Assembly: GCF_009177065.1 (NCBI RefSeq) | Contig: NZ_WEZF01000017.1 | Coordinates: 1-64,000, forward strand | Length of the DNA stretch: 64,000 nt | From: Tautonia marina | GTDB lineage: Bacteria; Planctomycetota; Planctomycetia; Isosphaerales; Isosphaeraceae | Direction of reading: 5' to 3' | Part shown: in pieces, positions 55,482-64,000 of the stretch | How positions within the stretch are numbered: the first letter of the stretch is position 1 | Layout: every line of letters begins with the position of its first letter | The notes under the pieces: generated by a model | What the model saw: the letters and a program-made list of their open reading frames with translations, nothing else | Databases searched by the model: none | What the model was told of the DNA's origin: nothing | Translations under genes and position numbers: made by a program

Positions 55482-57194
55482 TCATCCGAAGAACCACCAT
55501 CGAGCGCGGGCGGGTGAGGATCGGAGGCGAATCAAGGTCCGTTCCGAGGTCAGATCGGGCAAAAGCAGCCCCACGGCCAGCGCCGCGACTCCAACCAAGG
55601 CCGTGCGAAGTACCCGAGGTCGGGTCGGATCAGGGTCCTCTTCAGGTGGGTCCTCGGACTGTTGCTCGGTGTTGACTGGAGCGGGTGGGTCGGTGGCGGC
55701 GACCAACGCGGCCAGATCGTCGGGAATGGGCGGCGAGCAATGCTCGCCGGAGAGAATCGACGGGGTTCCCCGAGTGGTCCGAAGCCCCGCCACAAACAGG
55801 GGAAGCGATCCCGCATCGGCCACCGAAGTCATGCCTGGTCCCGCGGCTTCCGGCGCCAGTTCGATCGGGATGACCGTCAGTTCGGCCACCGAGCCCGACG
55901 CCGACGACTCCCCGACCTGATCGGGGCTCTCCTTGATGCCGAAACGGTCGGATTCCCCGGAACCTTCGGTGACCGGATTGGAAGCCATCAGCAAGGGGTC
56001 GGCGAACTCGTCGATCCGAGGGAACCGATCGGGCACATCACGCTCTCCTCGAATGTCGGGTCCCGTGGCAAGAAAGCCACCCACGGTTGAGGCGCTCTGC
56101 GTCGGTAACGGTCGGATGAGTCCTCCCTCAAACGCAGAGCTTATGCCCGGCTCGCCCGCGATGAGTTCCATCGCCGTTTCTCGACCCGAAGCGACCTCCA
56201 TCGTGGAGAAATCTGTACCTCGGCTGGCGTCGAGACTCAGGAGAATCGGAGGGTGGAATCGTGCCACCTCCCCGAAGAACGGAACGACCTGGCTCAGGGT
56301 CTCGTCCCCGAAAACCGGAGATTCAACCTGGCTTTGTCCCGGTCCCGGTCCGGGAAACCAGTTGCCGGGAGGATGAACCGCCGGGCGGACGTTCAGGGCA
56401 TACGGAATCGGCGTGTCCGACACGGAAGGCGGACCTACAGCTTCGATCCCGAGATAAAACGTGGCCTCCTCCGCAGGGATCAGAGCGAGCAAGCGGGCAT
56501 CAACCCGATCGACCGAGGCGTCAAGCCACCAGGAATCGATCAGGGCACCCTCGGCATCCCGCAACGAGACACGAAGCGCCGCGACGTTGGCATCGAACCG
56601 ATCTTCGAATCGGACGGCATAGGAAAAGTTGATCGCTCGCGTTCCCGGGGCGAGTGAGATGCGAAACATCTGGCCCTCGTTTCCGGACACGATGGAGCCT
56701 TTCCACAGAATCTCCTGATCGGAGGGAAGGACCCTCGCCGCGTCCGGATCGAACGTGGAGGGGAAATCCTCCTCCGGGAACGAGGGGCGATCCCCTGGCC
56801 GCAATTCGTCGGCCTTGAGCCAGGACGTCACCCGCCAGGGAAACGACATGGTGACGCGGGAATGCTCCGGAGGCGTGTCCAGGACCTGATCGATGACGAC
56901 ATCCGGCGTCTCCAACTCCCAGAGATTGATCGTCTGGCCCGGAACGGCGAGCGAGATTGGCTCCACGTCACTCGGGGGATCGAACAGGCCGAGGTCCGTC
57001 GCGAGCATTGCCCGCGTTTCGAGAAGTTCCACCCGAGCCGGTCGAGCCTTTCGAGATGTGCGACGGACGGCTCGAACCACGGTCTTGGCTCCTTCAGTCC
57101 CTGGTGCAGTGGGCCGACCCGACGTCAACAGGTCTGCCATCCCGTCATCGGCGCTTAACCTGAATCCAGTCGCCGGCCGGTTGGTGTCGTCCAC
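55482..57194 (-). CDS. LEPR-XLL-type exported protein with C-terminal membrane helix
   Basis: A 570-residue protein. Near the N-terminus a basic stretch is followed by VELLETRAMLA, the same signature type as at 1-1358. The central part is a beta-rich domain (residues about 120-260; EGQMFRISLAPGTRAINFSY) similar to pre-peptidase C-terminal-like modules, then a long acidic disordered region. A single hydrophobic helix lies at about 530-548 (ALVGVAALAVGLLLPDL) and a basic end follows. Surface anchoring is likely. The start may be GTG 57194 or ATG 57140. Binding partner unknown. Confidence 0.75.
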   Translation of the reverse strand: MDDTNRPATGFRLSADDGMADLLTSGRPTAPGTEGAKTVVRAVRRTSRKARPARVELLETRAMLATDLGLFDPPSDVEPISLAVPGQTINLWELETPDVVIDQVLDTPPEHSRVTMSFPWRVTSWLKADELRPGDRPSFPEEDFPSTFDPDAARVLPSDQEILWKGSIVSGNEGQMFRISLAPGTRAINFSYAVRFEDRFDANVAALRVSLRDAEGALIDSWWLDASVDRVDARLLALIPAEEATFYLGIEAVGPPSVSDTPIPYALNVRPAVHPPGNWFPGPGPGQSQVESPVFGDETLSQVVPFFGEVARFHPPILLSLDASRGTDFSTMEVASGRETAMELIAGEPGISSAFEGGLIRPLPTQSASTVGGFLATGPDIRGERDVPDRFPRIDEFADPLLMASNPVTEGSGESDRFGIKESPDQVGESSASGSVAELTVIPIELAPEAAGPGMTSVADAGSLPLFVAGLRTTRGTPSILSGEHCSPPIPDDLAALVAATDPPAPVNTEQQSEDPPEEDPDPTRPRVLRTALVGVAALAVGLLLPDLTSERTLIRLRSSPARARWWFFG

Positions 57195-57468
57195 CCGGAA
57201 CGGTCTTCCGACGAGTCATTCGCACTCTCTTGGACGAAATTCGAGACGCGTTCCCGACACGGATTCCGGGATTTTGTTCCTGTGCCCAGGACTCTCGCCG
57301 GATCATGCCGACTGGGTTGGGTTGGCCGTGGCCCGGATCGATGAGCTCACGCTCGACGATTCGTTCACTCCTGACTAGAATACCTGACCACAAACGCCCC
57401 TGTCAGATACCCCGAAAGTCCGGAACGGATCACGCCTGGCGTCGATCTTCCGGTCGGACGACGCCCGG

Positions 57469-60065
57469 ATGGCTCGCAAGCTCGGCAATCAGGACGCTCG
57501 ATCGCGTCGAAGATCTTCAACCGAGTTCATTGACGGCTCGATCCGATCGACCGCCGTTCGGCGCTGGTTTGCCCAATCGTATCCAGGCGGACCGACTCCG
57601 GCTCAGTCCCTGGCGTGGCCGGTCATCGACGCCGGGGAAAATCTGTTGCTCGTTTCTCCCACAGGCACGGGAAAAACGCTGGCCGCATTTCTGGCCATCC
57701 TCGACCGGCTCTACCGACAGTACGAAGCCGGAACCCTTGAACCGGGCGTGCGATGCGTCTATCTCTCTCCCTTGCGGAGCCTCGGTTATGACATCGAGCG
57801 GAACCTGCTGGAACCGCTCGACGCCATTCGCCAGGATCTCGAGCTCGACACCAGCCCGGTGAGAATCGGCGTCCGCACGGGAGACACCTCCAGCCACTTC
57901 CGTCGGAAGCTGCGGGAGCAACCGCCGCACCTCTTGATCACGACCCCGGAAAGCCTTTCGCTGGTGCTCAGCCAGAAGACCTGGGGGCGCCTCTGGCGGT
58001 CGGTTGAACACCTGATCGTCGACGAGGTTCACTCGCTCGTTCCGACCAAGCGCGGGGCCGATCTCTCCGTTTCGCTCGAACGCCTCGCGGCCCAGGCCGA
58101 TCGTGACCCGAGCCGAATCGGCCTCTCAGCCACCTGCAAGCCGCCCGACCCGGTCGCCCGGTTCCTGGTCGGGCCGACTCGGTCGTGCCGGGTGATCGAA
58201 GCCCCCCGTCCCGATGGCAAGGCCGGGCCAGAGATCGAAGTTGAATCCCTCCTGAATCGCGATGAAGGGCCACACCGAGGCCTCACCTATCGACGGCTCC
58301 TCAGGCGACTCCGGGACGAGACGGAATCGAACCGCACCACGATTGTCTTCGCCAACACGAGGGCTTTTACCGAGCGGATCACCCACGATCTGAAGGCAGA
58401 CCTGGGAGCCGATGCCGTCGCGGCGCACCACTCGGCGCTCGATGCCAACCGCCGCCGAGGCGTCGAGGCAGCCCTGAAAGTTGGAGAACTGCGGGCCGTG
58501 GTCACCAGCACGAGCCTGGAGCTGGGGGTCGATATCGGCACGGCCGATCTCGCCGTCCTGGTCGGCCTGCCAGGAAGTGCCTCGCGGTGCTTGCAGCGGG
58601 TCGGTCGGGCCGGGCACCGGGTCGGGGCGCAGACGAAAGGGCTGATGCTCGCCGCCACGGCCGCCGAGCTGGCCGGGGCCGCCGTCACGGCCAGGGCGGC
58701 CCGGGAAGGGCGTGTCGAGCCGTCGAAGATGGTCGAGGCGCCGCTCGACGTGCTCTGCCAGCAGCTCATCGGCATGGCCTGTGTCGGCGAGTGCTCGGCC
58801 GACGAGGCGTTCGGCCTCGTCCGCAAGGCCGGGCCGATGGAATCCCTCTCGCGGGCCGACTTCGACGCCTGCCTCCTGTTCCTCGCCGGAGAACTCGCCG
58901 CCCCCGCCGGAGCCTGGGAGCCCGAGCCGGGAGCGACCCCGAAATGGACCTCCCCCCGCTTCTGGAAGAAAGGTGGGCTGTTCGGGGTCCGCAACGCAAA
59001 GATCATCCGCTGGTTCCGGGCGAACGTGGGGACGATCACCTCGGAAGAATCGGTCAAGGTACTCGTCGATGAGGCACCGATCGGCACCCTCGAAGGGAAC
59101 TATGCCGAGCGTCTCCAACCGGGCGATCGGTTCGTGCTCGACGGCCGGGCCTTGGAGTTCATCCGCCTCGACGGCCTGACCGTCCACGCCCGATTCTCCG
59201 GAGGGGAACCCGACCTCCCCCGCTGGACGAGCGATCGCCAGGGGCTCTCGGCCGAGCTGGCCGCCGAATTGGCTTCGTTTCGTTATCGTGCTGCAACCCT
59301 TCTCGATGAAGGGACTTCCGCCTTCCGCGGCTGGCTCGTTGACGACTACAGGCTCGAACCAGAGTCGATCGGTCTGCTCGAAGACCTGTTCGCGGCACAG
59401 GAGCAACTGAGCGAGGTTCCTCGCCCCGGTTCGGTCCTGATTGAGGAGTCCCCACACGAGGAGGGGGTCTGCTACACCGTTCATGCCCCGCTGGGTCGGT
59501 CGGCCTGCGAGGCCGCTGCCCGAGCGTTCGCCGCGAGGCTCGGCCGACGCTTCGGGCGTGATCTCGGGCTGGTCGTCGCCGACCTCGGCTGGCAGGTTCG
59601 CCTGCCGATCGAGGCGTCCCTGACGGCGAGCGACCTGCCCCCCCTGCTCGACCCCGAGGGCTTTGCCGACGACGTGCTGGCCGGGGTCGACCGCGGCGAC
59701 CTCGCCGCCCGGCGTTTCCGTCATGTCGCCTCGACCGCCTTGATGGTCCTCCGCCGTCCCGAAGGGGGCCGGACAAAGGTCGGCGGCCTGCTCTGGGTCA
59801 GCCAGCGGCTTTATCCCCTGGTCCAGGCCGCATGTCCCGATCACCCTCTCCTGAAAGAGACTCGCCGCGAGGTTCTGCACGACCTGCTCGACACGGCAAC
59901 AGCCCTTGATTGGCTCCGCTCTCGCCCGGTCATCCGCTTCCGATCGCTCGACGGCCCCTCTCCGTTCACCGCCTGCTGGATCGACGCCGCCGGGCCGGAG
60001 CCGATGAAGTTCGAGTCGCCCGAGGAAGCCCTGCGGAGGTTCCACGAGCGACTCTTTTCGGGCGA

Positions 60066-60075
<10 letters not shown>
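57469..60075 (+). CDS. Lhr-type DEXH-box DNA helicase
   Basis: An 868-residue SF2 helicase. Walker A SPTGTGKT (about residues 63-70), DEVH box VDEVHSL, GLSATCK, and helicase C motifs with TSLELGVDIG and QRVGRAGHR. The winged-helix and beta-barrel Lhr domains follow. The Lhr core unwinds RNA-DNA hybrids from the 3' side. The length is that of the core form without the 600-residue C-terminal extension. A PdeM-like gene lies 11 kb away; ligase and exonuclease partners are not in the window. The 3' end overlaps the DUF1559 gene by 10 bases. Confidence 0.92.
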
Positions 60076-61058
<983 letters not shown>

Positions 61059-61091
61059 CGTGAGGAGACTCCCAGTACGGATTCGGGCAGA

Positions 61092-61913
61092 TCAGGGAAG
61101 GACTTCCAGAGCCACGGTAGCTGTGAACGACTCGACGTCGAACTGGGAACGGTCCTCCTCGGCCGCCGGGAGGGTCTTCTGAGCCCGGATGATCCAGGTC
61201 CCCGCGCGATCAACCCTGATGGTGGCAATCCCCTCGTTGTCCGTCGGAATCGCGAAACACCAGGCCAGGTCGGGCTTGAAGCCGATGAATCGAGCAAAGA
61301 CGTCTTGCCTTGCCGCCGGCTTGCCCTGAAAGAGCACCTGAACACGAAGATCGGAACCCGCGGTCCATGCCTCGGGACCGTCGAGCGGAACAATCTCGAA
61401 CGCGTGACCGAGCGTTTTGGTGGCCTCCTCGTGAGCGTCTCCCGAGATCAAGAGCGCCTTGGCGAACTGGTGGCTTCGGGCGGAGTAATCGATTGTTCCC
61501 CCCTGGGCCTGAGCTTCCGGTTTGGGAGCCATGACATGACGGTGCTGGCCACGCTCATCCACGACGACGGTGTAGACGGACGGATGCCGCGTTGCCTCGG
61601 CCGTGTAGAGCCCCTCTTCCTCCACTCGCACCTCATTGGCCTGGAGCGAGTAGCCATCGGTCGCCAGGTAGCTGACCGACCCCGACGGCGTATGAAGCCG
61701 GTAATCCTTGATCGCCTCGGCATCGATCGGCAGATCAATCGGCAGGATGTGACCCCAGGAGAGGTAGACCGTGTCTCGGCTCCCCGGCTCGGTCACCAGC
61801 CGGCTGGCCATCACCTTGATTTCGTGCGCCGATGCGGAGCCATTCGCCCCCACTTGGAGCATCAGCCCCGCGAGGGCTCCCCAAACCGTTGCTCGCCAAC
61901 CGAGTTGTCTCAT
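61092..61913 (-). CDS. Exported DUF4198 domain protein
   Basis: A 273-residue protein with a Sec signal (about residues 1-29, ending SASAHE). The mature part has the DUF4198 pattern: HEIKVMASRL, repeated Ig-like strands, and the C-terminal GIATIRVDRAGTWIIRAQK. The family is often linked to metal-ion uptake or periplasmic metal binding. ATG at 61913 has AGGG 8 bases upstream and a good promoter at 61963-61991. DUF1559 and DUF4198 genes occur together here with 33 bases between them, probably one transcript. Confidence 0.85.
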   Translation of the reverse strand: MRQLGWRATVWGALAGLMLQVGANGSASAHEIKVMASRLVTEPGSRDTVYLSWGHILPIDLPIDAEAIKDYRLHTPSGSVSYLATDGYSLQANEVRVEEEGLYTAEATRHPSVYTVVVDERGQHRHVMAPKPEAQAQGGTIDYSARSHQFAKALLISGDAHEEATKTLGHAFEIVPLDGPEAWTAGSDLRVQVLFQGKPAARQDVFARFIGFKPDLAWCFAIPTDNEGIATIRVDRAGTWIIRAQKTLPAAEEDRSQFDVESFTATVALEVLP

Positions 61914-61962
61914 GATCACCCTCACGTCAGGATCACCCCAAGGTAGGAAAATTTCCAAAATC

Positions 61963-61991
61963 GTATTACACGATGGCAAACCTGGTTGCAA
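61963..61991 (-). promoter_or_regulatory. Sigma-70-like promoter of the DUF4198-DUF1559 transcript
   Basis: On the minus strand TTGCAA (61986-61991) and TAATAC (61963-61968) are spaced by exactly 17 bases in a locally AT-rich patch. Two small palindromes overlap or follow it: ATCGT-N5-ACGAT (61960-61974) and GGAAA-N-TTTCC (61946-61956). These could be operator half-sites, for example for a metal-dependent repressor (inference). Confidence 0.6.
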
Positions 61992-62116
61992 ATCAAATCA
62001 AGAAAAAAGTCCGAAGGGTCTCGGATTGCTTGCCAAAGGGGGGAGAGCGTCGGTAGGCTTGGCGCAAGAGGGTGGAATGGACTCGGGCCCGGGGAGAAGG
62101 ATCGGAGGACCCGATA

Positions 62117-62812
62117 ATGGCGAGCGACGGTCCGGCCACAAGGCCTGACGAAAGCCAAGACCTGCGCCGATTCCTCGATCGCATTCGCGCGGGGGATGAC
62201 GATGCGGCCCGAGAACTGCTCGGGCGGTACGAGGCTGAGGTCCGTCTGGTCGTCCGTCGCCAGTTGCCCCGGCTCCTGCGCTCGCGGTTCGACTCCCTCG
62301 ACTTCATGCAAAGCGTTTGGGGGAGTTTTTTCCGACGGATGCGAGGCAGCGACGGCCCGGCCGATTTCGAAGATTCCCGCCACCTTGTCGCCTTTCTGGC
62401 CAAGGCTGCGAAGAACAAGGTGATCGACGAATACCGTCGCGCGGGCAGTCAGAAGCAGGACATGCACCGGGAGGAACCCCTCTGGGTGGACGGAGATCGC
62501 CCCCGAGACCTTCCCGGACGTGACGACTCTCCCAGCGAGGTCGCCGAAGCGCGGGAAGCCCTCTCCCGGCTCCGTGACCTGATGCCGTCGGATCGGCACG
62601 CGATCATCGAGTTGAAGGCCCAGGGGCTTTCCAGCCGCGATGTGGGGGATCGGCTCGGAATCAGTGAACGCACGGTTCAGCGGGTCATCGAGGACCTCAA
62701 GCGACGTCTCGACCTGGAACGCGAATCGGAACCGTCCCGAGACGAACAGGATGCCTCGACGCCCAGGACGGGATCCACGGACGGACTATTCCCACGCCGC
62801 CGACACGAATGA
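62117..62812 (+). CDS. ECF-family RNA polymerase sigma factor
   Basis: A 231-residue sigma factor. Region 2 around FDSLDFMQSVWGSFFRRM and FLAKAAKNKVIDEYRR; region 4 around QGLSSRDVGDRLGISERTVQRVIEDLKRRL, a helix-turn-helix for the -35 element. This subtype is common in planctomycetes and is usually encoded with a Ser/Thr kinase. Here the stop codon overlaps the kinase start (ATGA). The kinase probably controls it, in place of a conventional membrane anti-sigma factor. ATG at 62117 follows GGAGGA. Confidence 0.93.
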   Translation: MASDGPATRPDESQDLRRFLDRIRAGDDDAARELLGRYEAEVRLVVRRQLPRLLRSRFDSLDFMQSVWGSFFRRMRGSDGPADFEDSRHLVAFLAKAAKNKVIDEYRRAGSQKQDMHREEPLWVDGDRPRDLPGRDDSPSEVAEAREALSRLRDLMPSDRHAIIELKAQGLSSRDVGDRLGISERTVQRVIEDLKRRLDLERESEPSRDEQDASTPRTGSTDGLFPRRRHE

Positions 62813-64000
62813 TCGAGCCTACCCGCCCGTCGGACCTGGCCACGTCTTCCGGCCGGACCTGGGACGATGCCTCATCGCCCGCCGCCGCCCGGATCGTTCG
62901 CCGCTTTGAGGACGACTGGAGACGCTCGCCACCGGACGCCCGGCCCGATCCCAGGGCGTATCTTCCCGACGATCCGACCGAGCAGCCCGGCGCCTGGCTC
63001 GCCTTGCTCCGGGCCGACCTGGGACTGCGATGGGATGCCGGAGAGGCCGTCCGTGTTGAGCAATACCGCGCTCGCTACCCCGATCTTGATGAGCAGACCC
63101 TCGTCGCCTTGCTGTACGAGGAGTTCTGCCTGTTCGAAGAAACCGGATCGAACCCCGATCCCACCGATTACGAGCGACGGTTCCCGGAACTGGCCTCGGC
63201 CTTGCGTCGCGTGTTCGACATTCACGCTCTGATCGGCGGTTCGGCCTCGCCGATGGTCGGCTCGACACAATCCAACTTCAATTCGGGGCGAAGCACCCGA
63301 TCGGCCGAGGCCGCGGCCGTCGATTCGGTCGAATTTCCCGAGGCCGGTGAGACGATCGGCGGCTTCCGGCTGGCCGAGGAGCTGGGCCGGGGCTCGTTCG
63401 CCCGAGTCTACCTGGCTCACGAGCGTCTTCTGGCGGATCGACCGGTCGCGCTGAAGGTCGCCACCACCGGCTCCCGAGAGCCGCAAACCCTGGCCCGATT
63501 GCAGCATACGCATATCGTCCCGGTGCACAGTTACCGGGTCGATCCGGTGACGGGGTTGCACCTGCTGTGCATGCCGTTTTTTGGTCGGACCACCCTGGCC
63601 GACGTTCTGAGCGATCCGGCCACCCTCGCCGCACGATCAGGGAGCGACTTGCTTGCAGTGCTCGACCGGGTCGAGCCGCCCGAGGATGATCGGCCGCGGG
63701 CCTCGACCGCCGCTCGAAAGGCCCTGACCGGTCGCTCCTTCTCCGGAGCGATTGCCTGGTGGGGGGCTCGGCTTGCCGAGGCGTTGCAGCACGCACACGA
63801 CCGAGGTGTTTTGCACCGCGACGTGAAGCCGACGAACGTCCTCGTTACCGGCGACGGGCTGCCGATGCTCCTCGACTTCAACCTGGCCATCAGCCCGATT
63901 CTCGACGAGTCCGAGAACGACTCGGCGAAGCTCGGCGGAACGCTGGCCTACATGGCTCCGGAGCATATTGAAGGGCTGGCCGAAGGGATCGATACGGGGG
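62809..64000 (+). CDS. Ser/Thr protein kinase, 3' end outside window
   Basis: Only the first 397 residues are present. An N-terminal helical segment of about 180 residues precedes the kinase domain: EELGRGSFARVYL (190-202), VALKV (Lys216), HRDVKPTNVL (336-345). DFN occupies 356-358 in place of DFG, followed by GGTLAYMAPEH. About 60 residues separate the hinge from the catalytic helix. The start ATG at 62809 overlaps the sigma factor stop. A membrane helix and a sensor domain are likely beyond the window. Confidence 0.92.
   Translation, partial: MIEPTRPSDLATSSGRTWDDASSPAAARIVRRFEDDWRRSPPDARPDPRAYLPDDPTEQPGAWLALLRADLGLRWDAGEAVRVEQYRARYPDLDEQTLVALLYEEFCLFEETGSNPDPTDYERRFPELASALRRVFDIHALIGGSASPMVGSTQSNFNSGRSTRSAEAAAVDSVEFPEAGETIGGFRLAEELGRGSFARVYLAHERLLADRPVALKVATTGSREPQTLARLQHTHIVPVHSYRVDPVTGLHLLCMPFFGRTTLADVLSDPATLAARSGSDLLAVLDRVEPPEDDRPRASTAARKALTGRSFSGAIAWWGARLAEALQHAHDRGVLHRDVKPTNVLVTGDGLPMLLDFNLAISPILDESENDSAKLGGTLAYMAPEHIEGLAEGIDTG

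Noticed and set aside
58126-60045. 639-codon open frame opposite the Lhr-type helicase
   Set aside because: Antisense to clear helicase motifs; no domain recognised.

Overview
The window is GC-rich chromosomal DNA of a planctomycete, most likely an Isosphaeraceae-type member (Tautonia, Isosphaera or Singulisphaera-like). This is inferred from lineage-typical gene types: a DUF1559 pseudopilin-like protein (60066-61058), two exported proteins opening with the LExRxLLA signature (1-1358, 55482-57194), a 3-keto-disaccharide hydrolase/DUF1080 protein, an ECF sigma factor overlapping a Ser/Thr kinase gene (62117-64000), a large kinase with TPR repeats (27770-30892), and many secreted hypothetical proteins. 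I saw no rRNA, tRNA, CRISPR array, prophage or transposase. It reads as ordinary chromosome with a few local anomalies.

Layout. 1-8.8 kb, minus strand: a truncated surface protein, a small basic protein, mfd and a large Hsp70-like gene. The mfd/Hsp70 gap holds a perfect 33-bp inverted repeat framed by inverted purine-rich repeats. 9-10.3 kb, plus: a DUF1080 protein and a small conserved protein. 10.3-18 kb: a radical-SAM-like protein without its cluster cysteines, an ArnT-like glycosyltransferase, and a minus-strand run asd / unknown 164-aa gene / parD / parE / truA / GT4 glycosyltransferase. 18.2-22.6 kb, plus: purD, two Hsp20 genes, a small membrane protein and an exported protein. 22.6-25.7 kb, minus: cobA-hemD fusion, small membrane protein, MFS transporter. 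26-27.7 kb, plus: GT2 glycosyltransferase and an unknown protein. 27.8-33 kb: divergent kinase-TPR and HD-GYP genes. 33-38.7 kb: Tat-exported aminotransferase, double pseudo-receiver, secreted protein, SplB-like radical SAM enzyme and two minus-strand unknowns. 38.9-45.4 kb, plus: M28 peptidase, APC permease, esterase and a secretin-like exported protein. 45.4-50.8 kb: phosphoesterase, alpha/beta hydrolase, Flp pilin, threonine dehydratase-like enzyme and cardiolipin synthase. 51-54 kb, plus: epimerase, sulfite-oxidase-like molybdoenzyme and dihaem cytochrome c. 54-64 kb: parvulin, surface protein, Lhr-type helicase, DUF1559 protein, DUF4198 protein, ECF sigma factor and the 5' part of a kinase.

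How genes work together. The molybdoenzyme and cytochrome c form a likely periplasmic oxidase and electron acceptor pair. The ECF sigma factor and kinase overlap by ATGA and are likely translationally coupled. The parDE toxin-antitoxin pair has been inserted into the asd-truA operon and is bracketed by an approximately 120-bp direct repeat that contains the truA start and the end of the preceding gene. The module carries its own promoter and now lies upstream of intact truA.

The observations most worth following are the parDE cassette, the cysteine-less radical SAM homologue, the double pseudo-receiver, the SplB homologue in a presumed non-sporulating lineage, the palindromic repeat, and the two kinases with DFN in place of DFG. 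I did not find a clearly new multi-gene system, and many assignments rest on motif recognition without database searches.
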